From Cytospora piceicola (taxonomy: Eukaryota; Ascomycota; Sordariomycetes; Diaporthales; Cytosporaceae), in NCBI GenBank assembly GCA_023375675.1, contig JALQBC010000036.1, positions 1 through 64,000 of the forward strand: a stretch of 64,000 nucleotides of DNA. The letters run 5' to 3'. The translations under genes and the position numbers were made by a program. Shown one piece after another: positions 9,629 to 21,265 of the stretch; positions within the stretch are counted from its first letter, which is position 1, and each line of letters opens with the position of its first letter. Under the pieces are notes generated by a model. The model searched no databases and was not told the origin of the DNA. It saw only the letters and a list, made by a program, of their open reading frames with translations.

Positions 9629-12155
9629 AGTGTTCGAACCGCGGCGGTGGCAATCAATTCGTTCCCGTCGAGGATAGTGACCGATGGTGTGCGGGGTCGA
9701 CTAATTAAAGACTGTTTGATACGAGCTTGATGTCGTTATATCGCCACATACGAGGACCTGCTGCGGTACGATGGTGTACAGGAATTTGGGATTTGGGTGA
9801 ACGGTCGAGATCCAGACAACAGACGCCATGCGCGTCGGACAATATATTAATCAATCTCAACACCTTCGCTGCGACAGAATAATCTGATGTTGGTTCTCCT
9901 GCTGTTGGTGATTGCAAGCGCCAAGGTCGCAGTTGCAGGAAGCAAATTCCACGTCCAGAGTGGAATAGAGAGCAGCACGACCCCAGCTAGGGTGTGATCC
10001 GGTGTAACAGCGATGGGATATGCGTGCCTTGCAGTTACCTTGGTACTTAATTGTATGTATGTATGTATGCAAGCTGGATTTGTGGATGGTGAAAAGTCAA
10101 AAGTCAAAGGTCAACGAAGACATTCCCCGGTTGGGCTGTGCTATCAGATGTTCGTGGACCTCCTCCCTCCATCTAAGGTGGGCCTCCCACACTTTTCCTA
10201 ACTCCTCGGCATGCCGACCCACGGTTCGTGGCCCCGAGACAAGGTCATTGTTCAATGAGCTGCCAGCTTATTGCTCGAGGGCTTCCAAATTGGCCACTCA
10301 GAGCAATAGGCAGACTCAATATCACCCGCAGCAACGTGTTGGAAATGCAAGGCCCCCTGGCATTGTTCACATCTCGCCCGGGTACCCATCCTTTGCCGAG
10401 CGTGATTGGATCTGATCTAACTTCCTGCCGTCTGCCGCAAGCGCCAGAAGTAACCCTGCTATACTTGAAGAGGAAAAGTCCAAACGGGGATCCAGAGATT
10501 GTGTGAATTTGCAGCATCTCATTGGCCTCTTCTGCATATGCTATTGATCCCACTTCGGTGCAGAGTTACAACGGTTCCCACTGCCCCCAACATTGTCCGG
10601 TATCGTCTTCACCTTCCGAGCCCTGCAAAACCCCATCCATCATCACACTTTACACTACAAACTCACGACAACCAAGCCCCTGACGAGTACCGCATTCGGT
10701 ATCAGCCGACCGTGGCACCATATGCTTCGGGGAATCAAGTGCGAATCACTGCCGCATCTCCGAATCATAGGTTGCGTCGGGGCGCTTAGGCTCGCGATGA
10801 TCGCCTCGAGTCGCAGACTGCAGACGCTTGGAGGGCCCATATCCCATGGTCTATGTTGCATCAATACCCACCGCATCCGAACCCGAGGGACTGGATATCT
10901 CGAGTGATTCGGCCGCCTAATCACGAGCAGAAAGGAAATGACACATGATATTGGCAATTCACTATATACGCTGGAACTAACCCCGTCTGCCAATGCCTGT
11001 AGCCCGGGTGCTCAAAAGGGGCAGGTCTCTTTCCAGCTGTAACGGCCGCGAATGTGATCACGAGTCTCAAGATAATATGGCAACCTTGCAATTGCACATT
11101 GTGTGGGCTTTGAGCCTGCATCACCGGATTTGGGGATAGCCCCCAAGATGAGTCTCGCCCCCAACAGTGTTGAGTCGGCCTGTCCGTCTCATGAGCGTCC
11201 ACCAGCGGCAATATTGGGGTCCTGGTGAAGACCAAGCTGATAGCCTGCAAGACAAGCTACGTTTATTGCTGTACCCTTGTCGACATCATTCCCTCCTGTG
11301 CGGACTAATACCAGTCACTCGCGGCTTGCCAGTCAAGACCATGGCACCGGAGGCGCCCATAGCTGCCAACGATCATACCACAATGTCGTGATTGTCATTT
11401 TTCAGTGAGGTAGGTCCCTTGCTTTGGGCAGCGTCTCTTGATAATGTCTAGTTGTATGCACATGCTTGCTCGACGCTCCACTATCCCACCAGTGCCTAGC
11501 CCCGGGCTGATCAGAATGTGATGCGGTTCGCCCGCGATACGCTATACGCTGTCCCAGCATACGGATGTGACAAGGAGCAATAGCTTGCCCCTTTCTAACC
11601 CGAATTCTGGTGTCAAAACCCTCGAAGTTTCCAAGCTGGCCTCCCGTTTCGCAAAGCAGCCGTGACCCTCTCAGCCCTCATGGCACGGAAGTGCTAGTAG
11701 CCTAGTGAGCGTCAAAACGAGCCACACCTCGTTTCACCAAGCACTCTTTCATTTCGTCACGAAGGCGTGACTGCTTTCGTTGAGGGGGTTGGAGTCCTTA
11801 CGAAAGAAGTAGACGAGGCCGAACAAGAAGGGGTACGAATATTCGATACCAGGCAGATCCTTTTAGAAAATGAGACAAAGTGCAGATAATTCCCCCACTG
11901 CTTTCCAATCTGCGTAAATAGGGCATACCGACCTGCTGCACAAAGGCATCGGGCCGAACTGCCGACGACACCATTCCGTTTTCGCCATTCTGGTATCGCT
12001 CATGGCTGCAAGCCCAGGTCATCCTTCCCGGGTATGTACTTCATATGGACGTGACGCCTTCCGTCACAAACCTGGTTGTTGTGAGATGAAGACCTGCAAG
12101 AGTGCCTCTCGCAGACGCTGTGATGGGGGTATGATTCGCCACGAGGTCGTACTCA
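9629..12155. other. Gene-free interval
   Basis: About 2.5 kb with only short open frames, none recognisable. It includes a run of TGTA repeats at about 10054-10070. The left part is the upstream region of the membrane-protein gene at 9628; the right part is the 3' flank of the amidase gene. Confidence 0.55.
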
Positions 12156-13348
12156 TCATATCTCCTTCTCTGACTGATTGACAAGCTTCCCAAGTGGCTT
12201 GCTGTCAGTGTCCACTACGAGAAGCTTCTTCTCGCTGCGGCCGAGGATTCCGTAAACATTTACCTCGCCTTGCTTAATGCCAATCACGGCGCTTGTCCCA
12301 GCGTACACCGTTTCGTCTTCTATCCCGCATCTGTTACAGAACACAACGATGATCTCCTCGGATGTCTCGGCCCGGATAAGGGGTTCCATACGCTGAACCC
12401 AGTACGCGAGTGTCTCCCTATAGTAAATCAGGTGAGCATAAGTGAGACGACGAATACTTGGGCGATGGACTTACATGTCCGGCACATCAGGCATGCTGGT
12501 GAAGCTCTCCGCATCTTGCCGCGTGACCCATGCCATTGAGAGGATAACCAGGTTTGCCCTGACTTCCAAGACGTGGAAGGCAAATTCGAAGGCATGCCAA
12601 GGAGCCTCAAACTTGTAAGGGTTGATGTCCATACCTTCACGTCAAACTTAGCGATCCAGTCAAGGCTTGAAAATCGACTGGTCACTCACATATTCCCATG
12701 GCAGTCTGCCCGAGCCCAGGAATGAACTCTTTACCAAATCCAGAACCTTCCAATGCCCAAGTCTCGTCGATCATGTAGAGGAAATGCTTCCTGTAATTAC
12801 CGATCGTCTCGCCTTCATTGTTTACTATAGTGGCTGAGTTATAGTACTCGGGAGATGTTGGCCACTTGTGGGAGACGTCCACCTTCTCCGGGTATCCAAC
12901 AACCACGTGGCAGTTGTGTTTAAGTGACAGCGTGCGCGCCCATAACGAGCTGATGCCACTTCCAGCATACTCGAGAAAAGGCTATTCAAGTTCCTGGTTA
13001 GCCCGGCACGGTCCTAGAACATGTTGATTTTTGAGCCATGTCTCATGATTCGAGACGGGTTCTACAAAATGTGTGAGCGCAGAAAGCAACTGACCGAGAC
13101 TTCCTGTAGTGATTTGAAGTTATATCCTGTTCGTCGTTAGAGTCTATTCCTCGGACTAAACGGATCCCGTTGGTGGAGTATAGCAACTGTTCTGAATGCG
13201 TACCGCTGAATGCCATCTCCGGGACAACCAACAAGTCCAAGCTATCAAGTTCCTCCGGATCGGCCTTCTGAAGGACAGCGTCCGCACGGTTCAAGTTATT
13301 GTCGACATCGCCGACCGCCGGCGCGAACTGCAAGCAAGCGATTCTCAT
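12156..13348 (-). CDS. NTA1: Nitrilase-superfamily amidase, NTA1-like (protein N-terminal amidase)
   Basis: Five exons: 13348-13204, 13126-13095, 12981-12690, 12634-12475 and 12417-12156, giving 296 residues. The Glu-Lys-Cys triad of carbon-nitrogen hydrolases is present: Glu44 in VVPEMAFSG, Lys124 in GNYRKHFLY, and Cys157 in MGICMDINP, where the Cys codon is split by intron 3. The segment MDINPYKFEAPWHAFEFA is characteristic of fungal N-terminal amidases, which deamidate N-terminal Asn or Gln to expose N-degrons for the Arg/N-end-rule pathway (known for yeast Nta1). At 296 residues it is shorter than yeast Nta1, as is common in filamentous fungi. The second exon is just 32 nt. The C-terminus (KPLGKLVNQSEKEI) appears complete. 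Confidence 0.9.
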
Positions 13349-15942
13349 CTTGACCGAGCCGCGATTACCTGTGAGGATGGATGTCAGAGGAAGCCCACAG
13401 TCCGGGTCGAGTCAGTCTGCCCTCTGTCCAATGGCGCCGGGAGGCAACCTACCTCCGGTCTTGAGCGGTGCGGGCTGAGCTACGATGGTAAGACTGCTGG
13501 AGTAGGGGCGGAGTTTATGAGCTGCGTGGAGGGCCGGTGTGGCAGTCGTTGGGCATCCAGGCGCAGGTGAGAATGATCCGATCTGATGAGCCCAAAACGG
13601 CAACCTGGATCTGCAGAGGAATGATGTTGCTTTCATGACACGTTCCAGGGGGCAGTTTAAGGGGCGCATGAGCGGGAACACGCCTGGGGCAACTGCCGAC
13701 GGGAGCGCAGATTCGCAAATGCAAGGCGGGCACACTTTAAAAGGGGGGCCACACAGTGCTACCTTCCAAGGTTTAGCCTTAGCTAGGCCTCCCAGCGCTG
13801 GTATTGGGTGTTTGAGAACCGCCTTCTTGGCTAGTATATACAGGAACCGGCCAACCGTTGCTGTTTTCTACGCGCCGAAGAAGGATCATGTTTTCCCTGA
13901 AAACAAACTGAGAAAAAAAACTTTTGGATGAGCGAGTCGTGTTTGTGAGATAATAGAGATGTAAGATAAAACCCAACCCACTAAGACTGTCTGACGTTAT
14001 TAGTTTCACCATAAACAATGCACTGTGTTAGCAGAGGTGCACATGTGAGTGACGAGTAATACTATTTGTGTGTATATATATTTCTTCGGTTCTCTTCCGT
14101 CTCTTATTTATCTTCGTTACTTGTTGACTCGAGTCTGTATGTTACTTGTCTTTGGCATCTTCCGTCTGTAATCCCACCACATCACTTGCATTCATACCCC
14201 ATTGCCATGCCAGATCTTCGGGGATTTTGTGAGCTGCAGCTCCGGACAGGGATATCTTGAATCCTCCATGCGAGAGAAGCGGCCTATTTGGCTCCACGAC
14301 TCCTGCAACAATGCCGAGTCTTCAATTTAGCCATCATAATATCTCCTCTTTTGCATGCTTCGATTGTATACTTGAGTAAGCATGTATTTGACGTACCGAG
14401 CAAATATCGGAGCATACCAAGGACTCAGCTGCGGGTCGGATATTCATATCACATAGCTAAACTCGAGGTAGCCCGGAGTGTCTGGTCGGTCTGTACAGCA
14501 AAGGAAAGGCAGTGTGAAGACACAGGACCGAGCAAAAGGGGTAATCATACTTGAGCAGCGTTATTAATGCGAAGTCGTTGGCTGGTGAGGAATACCAAGG
14601 AACGTAATAGCCGTCACTTTCGAGTGAACACGGCGCATTAGTGAGATTATAGCCAAGCATCCTCACTCTTGGGGGGGCTGAGGGTGGCGGCTACTGCCAC
14701 GATGGACTCGAGGTGGAAAATGATTTGGATGGCATCGAAAACTAAGAGATGCCCTGTGAGCATACTTTATCAAGAGATAAGGTGCCAGAGGGACGAGCGG
14801 TGCAAGAGCGTAAGTTATCCACATGCCTGACTGTCCACACAGACCTATATCAGACACAGGGAGCCTTCGTCCATATGTCCCAAATGCCTCTTGTGAGATG
14901 TACACAAATAAACGAGCCCCAGCCATTGTTCATTATGCAGTTGTCGGTACCATCGCATGCTGCCCGGTCAAATTGACTAAAAAGGGGTGAAAGCCATTTT
15001 ATTTGTTGATGGTGAACATGCACTCTGTGGTGATTCGGCCCTTCGAGGGGCCGTCGATGGTCCTGAAGATTTGGAACGATTAGAATCACCCATGGATACG
15101 CTTTCATTTGGACATTTGACGGATAGTCCGTCGAGAGCGTGCCTGGTCTTCAGCTTGCGGGTAGTAGTATTCCAACCCACACGTAATATATACAAACCGA
15201 AAACAAAAAACAAGTCGTGTAACCCTACATATGTAGCCTCGGAGAAGTAAGTTTTTGGGAAGATATAAATCGAGGAAGTTACAAAAGTCAAGAAGGACAC
15301 GAACGATCGGAACCAGAACAAATAGAGTCGAAGAATGGAAGCGACGGAGCAAAGCAGACAGGCAGTCCAAGATGGCCAAATGAATATTGACCGATCAGAG
15401 AATTCCATTGGATTTGAACCTATATGGGCATAGTCCAAGGTTCTCAACAACAAAACGATAGTCCATTGTCTAATCAAGCTATGAAACCATATGCAACCTG
15501 AATCTCGGCAACGCCTTTCCCACCCCGTGGTCTCCCCACCAAGTGTCTATGTCTCGACCAGCGAAACATGTAAAGGCCCAATTGGTCCCCTGGTCCATCT
15601 ACAAACTGTTTACTAGTCGAAAGATGAATGACTAACGCGAACCTTGTGTGATCGGATCCAAGTTATCGCGAAACTTTGTGGCTTTCGTTCAGATTGCACC
15701 TTGCTTCTTGATCAACTCGACAGCCTCTTCACCAACCGTCCCAGGGTGGTTCTCGTGAAGCTTCTTTCATCACATTCCAATAAAGAGAGACCTACATAAG
15801 CTGAAGCGACTCCCCATCTTATATACGTGTCCCCAAGCAACATGAAGTCTACTCCCTTCTCCACGGCTCCGGAAAACAACCGGTATACTTCTTTTAATTC
15901 CTGGCTTTCTATTTTGCATGAGTAGATACTCCTCGCAAAACC
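13349..15942. other. Gene-free interval
   Basis: About 2.6 kb without a supported gene. A minus-strand open frame at 14977-15477 (166 codons) encodes hydrophobic stretches but has no recognisable family; I do not call it. The interval carries the upstream region of the NTA1-like gene on its left side. Confidence 0.5.
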
Positions 15943-17002
15943 ATGTCTCGCTCTACAGACGACGGAGATCTCGTCGTCCTCCGTGACGAAGTTGGTCGTT
16001 TGGTTATGCTCAGGCGGTGGAGGGTAAGGAAACAAACAACTTTTTTTGGCGATAAAGTCCTTGAACAGCGTAATCCTGCCGGCGATGTATTGGCAGTGAC
16101 GGTTCGGCCACTTAGCGGCAGCTTTCGACGATCTGAGGCGGATATGAGTAAGTACCTAGGTAATTAATGATATCCAGTCTTTGGAGGCTTTTCCTTTCAT
16201 ATTGCTACTGATGCAGATTACCATTGTGACGGGTAGTTTGGTAAACTCGTTGAATTTCTGAGGCACATCTGTATATCCCTAAGCAAGATCACAGCTTTCC
16301 TATAGCTGCTGGCTCAAACAAGGGCCTTTCCCTTTCACTGATAAAAGGTAAATGCATTACGCCACAACAAATGGGGTTCGGGCGCCAAAGGTCTTCGGGT
16401 TCTACAAAATCATAACCACCAGACCCGACAGACCGATCGCAGCAGCAATGGTTAGCGAACGGGCCTCCGGTGTGCCCCTCGCCGATGTCTGGCTGGATAT
16501 TGACAAGACGGAACGATCTAGCGTCGAGGAGCAGCTCCGGACAGAGATCGCACGTATGCGCAGCTGTACACAGCCCTATATCGGGTGCGTTGAGAACTAG
16601 CAGACGCGCAATGTTTATGATATCATTGCATGTACTTTCTGTGGGACGTTCCACGACGAGGATGTTCGACGACTGGTGCTTGCCCGCCTGGCTGGCAATT
16701 CCCTCGTGCGTTGGAGATGGAACAGGTGGCTAGAGCGCCACCGACGCCAGTCCTCCGGTGCATTTGTCTTGACCCATGGTGATCTGACACCGCGGGACAT
16801 TATATATCAGGATGACCTCGTTACTGGCATTGTTGACTGGGAGAGGAGCGGGTTTTCCCCCGAGTACGTCGAGTATGTCTTCGCGATGAGGTTATCCGAC
16901 CAGCGTTAGAAATGGTGGATTCCGGTGTTGAAGGAGATACTGCAGCTTTGCTCGAGGCAGAGGCTAGAGTTTACTAGTTTGAATAAAGACAGAGGATGGT
17001 GA
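15943..17002 (+). pseudogene. Broken APH/choline-kinase-like phosphotransferase gene
   Basis: Remnant of a fungal aminoglycoside-phosphotransferase-type kinase. The first segment (15943 to about 16160) reads DEVGRLVMLR and KQTTFFGDKVLEQRN, typical N-lobe strands. The next reads APKVFGFYKIITT and VSERASGVPLADVW from 16352, and the C-lobe follows with the Brenner-type motif THGDLTPRDIIY and GIVDWERSGFSPEYVEY. One frame from 16352 to 17002 is interrupted by in-frame TAG codons at 16598-16600 and 16907-16909, with family-like sequence continuing after each (RNVYDII; KWWIPVLKEILQ). A TAA (16349-16351) stands directly before the 16352 ATG. The metal-binding Asn expected in HGDxxxxN is Asp. I infer loss of function; the intron joining the first and second segments is not resolved. 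Confidence 0.8.
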
Positions 17003-19659
17003 AGAAACAAGGCTCAAATCCTGTTATCTGTCCTCGTCTAGGACTATAATGAGAGGAATGGCCAAGCGATGCGCCCCTACCTTAGTCACACTTGTGTTGG
17101 CCCTTTCGTGGGCAATCCAGCTTGGGATCATATGCCACTGACATGTGAGGCGCGTACGCTGCCAACGGTGAATGCTTCATACTCCTATGAGCCTGAGAGT
17201 TTGACAGCACATATATCGTGAACTGTTGATGTGAACAATGGTGCCACTGTATGCGAGTACCGAAGAGCCTATTCAAGAATAGGTGTACGTAAGACGATCC
17301 TAGATAATGCTGATTGTCCGATGAGCCATTGTGCGAGATACACGCACGCATCCCTCTGTTCCATATTGCTACTCTCACCTATAGCGATTAGAACAGTTTC
17401 ATACCAGTGTCTTCCGTTTCCTCAGTGGGCGTACGATACGGAAGAAGGAAAGCAAGCCCTACGTCGCCCTATTGTCGACCAGTTGGCTCTAATCACATGT
17501 GCAGCTCGAGTGCTGCGAGTTGTACTCACACTGATTAGACACAAAATTATTTCCGACTGTTCCGGGGCAAAGGGTACCGAGACAGCCGGTGAAGGATTGC
17601 TCTGACATCTTTGCAAGGGTCGGATTGGTCCGGCACGGTGGCCACGGACTGGTCCTTGAGGAGCACAGCCCGGCCCGGCAGACAGAGTGCGAGGCGCAAC
17701 ATGCACACAACTGCTGACGCGATGGAGACCAGAAGCTTCATGGGCTGCCAGTCAGAGGCACACCCGTGACGGTTGGCAGACCCTCATCTCCGCCATAATC
17801 CGGGCGATGCCGGATCAGGTGCTGGTCACTTGAGCAGACACCACGATGTCGATATTCCCTTTCTCCATCCCGAACGACAGGATAGCAGGCAGTCACTCCA
17901 GAGGACATCCGGAGATTTCTCCCGCCGGTGTTGGGCAACCGAGAGCCGCACGGCACGTGTTTTGTAGCATTGTGAGCATCCCTCGTCCCTCGTGAGGTGG
18001 TGAATGCCAGCAGAAATGTGAGGAGCAGACACAAATAAATATTGGGCTTTTGTGTCGGGGTTTTGCAACCCGGGCTGTTTCGAAACCCCTTTCCCAGACG
18101 GGACAGACGGGCTGCATTGGACCTTGATGGCAGGATGGGTGCCGAGGGATCCATGGACAGATGGCCTGGCCGTTTGATGGTCATGACCAGAAGCCCGTGC
18201 AATGTGGCCGTGTTTCAATGTTCAGCAAGGAGGAAGTGGCACAGAACACCTGAGCACTTCTATCTACCTACTTGGTAGGTACGGTATACCTACTTTAGAT
18301 AGGTATGCTTTTTGAAGTATGTAGACACTTATTACCACGTGTGTAGACGCACTTAAGCACTTGCACGGGTGATCCTGGAAGGTGGCTGTGGCCCTTTTGT
18401 GGCTTTCAAGGCTGTGGCTGTGGTCTCCTTCTTTTCTCCTACAAGTTACTTAAGTATGTGTGTACCTAAGTACCTGGGTACCTAGGTATCTTGGTAGCTT
18501 TCTCTTGGTACGACGGTACCTTATATCCCTGTCCGCATGACGTAAAGGCTCGGCACTTGATCAGTGACGAGCACACACCGCTTTCACTATCTTCCAACTT
18601 TGTTATTCAGCTATCGAAAAAAGGCGTTTTGACTTCAAGTTTCTCGTCACGCCATCCCAGAAAAATGGGAAATTAGAGGGGATCCAGTGGCTGCAAGACA
18701 CACCGAAAGGCAAGACTCTTGGAAGGGCTGGAAAGGCTGGAAGGGCTGGAAGGGGCACCTTGAACATCGTCATCTAAACAAAGGGCCTCGACACGCTGGA
18801 AAGGGCTGCATCCGTCTCATCTGTTTACATACTGGTCACCCTTTGACCCGGCAGCCCGGGACCGTCAGTTCTGGCTTGATGGCCTGATCGGGGGAGGGGG
18901 GGAGAGGGAAGGAGGGGGGTCAATCAATACATACTCGGCCTTGCTTCGGTTAGGTAAAAAGAAGGCATAGGGGAGGGGCTGGGGGGTGATGTTCCATGGA
19001 GGTGTGACGGTCTCAGTCCTTTGGTTCCGGTTGGCCTCCCAGGCTGCCAGGCACTGCAAGGCTCCCTAACAAGGCCCTCCCTTGGACCGTTACCAGTGAT
19101 CCCATCCCGTAGGGCCGTAGTGTACACTAAAAGTTGGACCACTGTAACACTGTAAGTGGCATGTCAGCATGTATGCCGGTATCTGGGTATGTAACCAGGC
19201 CTGCCAGGTAACCAGGAACCTGGGGCTTCTGGACTTCTGGGCTTTTGGGCTTTTGTGACTTGTGAGAATTCTGGGATTATCTGGGATTTTCTGGGCATTC
19301 CAAGTCAAAAACGGGGACGACTTTGGAGATCTACGGTGTGCCTCCATCCCATGACGTGGAGTCATTAGCATGTGGCCGTGCAAAAAGGTGGATGAGGTAA
19401 CAAAGGTCCAAAGTGCAAATCAGAAGCGTCTGGACGTCTTAAATTCCTGTGCCCCTCAGATCTCCCCGTTGTTGTGTTCAACCTTAATCCTCTTCCTACA
19501 TTTGCTGACCCACACACATATTCGTGGTCACCACTCAACTAAACCACAACCAAACAAACCTGCGTCTGGTTTGAATCTTCTGGACCGTGTTGAAATAAGG
19601 AAGGGGAAAAGGAAAAAAAAAACACATACAACAACAAACAAAGAAACACATCCAACAAG
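17003..19659. other. Gene-poor interval with CCTAGG-type palindromes and a GGAAGGGCT minisatellite
   Basis: About 2.7 kb. A dense set of TACCT/AGGTA motifs lies at about 18260-18310 and 18450-18500. A GGAAGGGCTG tandem repeat lies at 18719-18756. A possible small secreted ORF on the minus strand (17741-17547) is discussed under findings. The last 200 bp before 19660 are CA-rich, consistent with a 5' leader for the MARVEL-like gene. Confidence 0.55.
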
Positions 19660-20523
19660 ATGGCAGGAAAGAGCGGCCTCGCCCTCAAAATCCTACAATG
19701 GTTCATCAGGGGCGTGCAGTTCTGCTGCACAGCGCTTGTTCTGGGTCTGACCTCATACTTCCTGGCCGCCATGGCGGATCACCACATTAGGATCCCCATC
19801 AACCTCAGGGCAGTCGAGGGCATCTCGGGCGGCGGCGTCCTGTACACCATCGTCGGCCTCCTGCTCCTCTGCTGCCTGGCAGGCCTCGCCTTCACGTCCT
19901 TCATCGCCATCTTCCTCGACGTCTGCTTCATCGGCGCCTTCATCTACGTCGCCACCGTCTACAAGAACGGCACGAGCACGTGCAAGGGCCCCAACGTTCA
20001 CACCGTCTTCGGCACGGGCAACGCAGGTGCGGACGTCAGCTCCGCCCACCACGGCAGCGTCCCTCTGCCCAAATACAAGACGGCCTGCCGCATGGAGTCC
20101 GCGATGCTGGCCGTGTCCATCGTTGCCATGTAAGTATACCTCTCTACACACAGAGAAAACCCAACGAGAAGAAACCACGTGCTAACACACATGCCCCCTC
20201 CCAGCGTCTTCTTCGTCTTCTCCGCCCTGACCGAGGTCCTCCTCGCCCGCCAGCGCAAGAAGGAGAAGCGCTTCGGCCCGTCCCCGGCCAACAACTACAC
20301 CTCGGGCTACGGCTCCAAGAGGCGCGGCCTCTTCGGCTTCCGCCGCAACAAGGCCGCCGGCGCCGGCGACGCCGCCTCGGACGCCCTCCCCATGCACACC
20401 CACCCCGACCAGGTCCGCAACAGCTACAACACCGAGGCCACCCGCGTCGGCGACAACCCCGCCGCCGCCCACTACAAGTACGGCGACGCCGGCTACAACC
20501 CCCACGCCGGCTACAAGGCCTAG
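19660..20523 (+). CDS. Four-helix MARVEL-like membrane protein
   Basis: Two exons, 19660-20129 and 20205-20523, separated by a 75-bp GT-AG intron; 262 residues. Hydrophobic helices are visible at about 14-36, 57-78, 80-100 and 148-168, the spacing of MARVEL-domain proteins. Two Cys residues (CKGP and the TACRMES segment) lie in the long loop between helices 3 and 4. After the fourth helix comes a basic, hydrophilic cytoplasmic tail (ARQRKKEKRFG, YGSKRRGLFGFRRN) rich in Asn/Tyr/Gly, with YKYGDAGYNPHAGYKA at the end. Such proteins sit in the plasma membrane or vesicles of filamentous fungi and their roles are mostly unknown. The ATG follows an A-rich leader (CCAACAAGATGG), a good context. The family call rests on topology and general sequence feel, not on a single diagnostic motif. 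Confidence 0.85.
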
Positions 20524-21265
20524 AGGGCCCCGGGCTGGGTGAGGCGCCTCGGCGTGTCGGGCTGGAAGTAGGGTTTGGGGGAGGAGATGTTGAACGTCTG
20601 TCTGCACGCCGTTGGGGAGAAATAAACACCAAAAGGGCGCTGGCCAATCTGCAGGCGCCGCTGGAAGGGAAGGCAGGACTTTTGATAATGCATGAGGACT
20701 ACCATGAAATCATGAATGACAGGAAAAGATTGATGGGTTTGGAATCGGTAGCGGAATATACCCAGGCTCCCTAGGGAGGAGGAGGTGATCGATGAGACTA
20801 GGTCTCGTCCGTCCGCTGGAGGATGCAATCATTTCTGCATTGCACAAGTTCTACAATAGTATGAGTTACTATTCCCCAGTATAACTATAATGATACTTTT
20901 AATACTGCGATCAAAATCTATTGCACGGGTGACTAGATGCCCTCGAGAGTGACCGATGTGGTCAGTGGCACATGGGCCCACCCATCTTGATACTATCGAG
21001 TCCAACATCACAAGCCCTACGCTTGCAATTTAGCAATGGAGTCCAGTCACCGCTGAAGAGGGTATCAATTCAAAAAGTCTAAACCATACCATCCCGCTTC
21101 GTTCGTCACACAAAACATCCGCAGCGCTCACACCAGAGGAGTAGACTTCCACACAGCAGCACCGATCACACCAGCAAGGGCCCCGATCTCGCCCACATCT
21201 CCACCCGATAACTCGGCACCCCCCCCCCCCCACGCCGGGAACGGCCAGTGTCGCCACCCATCGCA
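20524..21265. other. Convergent 3' region with a poly-C tract
   Basis: This space separates the stop codons of the MARVEL-like gene (+) and the HAM-2-like gene (-). A run of 13 C lies at about 21219-21231. Both 3' untranslated regions must fit here; no other gene is seen. Confidence 0.65.

Noticed and set aside
14977..15477. 166-codon hydrophobic minus-strand frame
   Set aside because: Hydrophobicity comes from T-rich DNA; no start context, family or splice support was found.
15395..15485. B-box-like GGTTCAAATCC on the minus strand
   Set aside because: The T stem does not pair fully and no matching acceptor or anticodon arm is present.
19753..20647. Long open frames antisense to and out of phase with the MARVEL-like gene
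   Set aside because: They are shadows created by the GC-rich third positions of the real exons.
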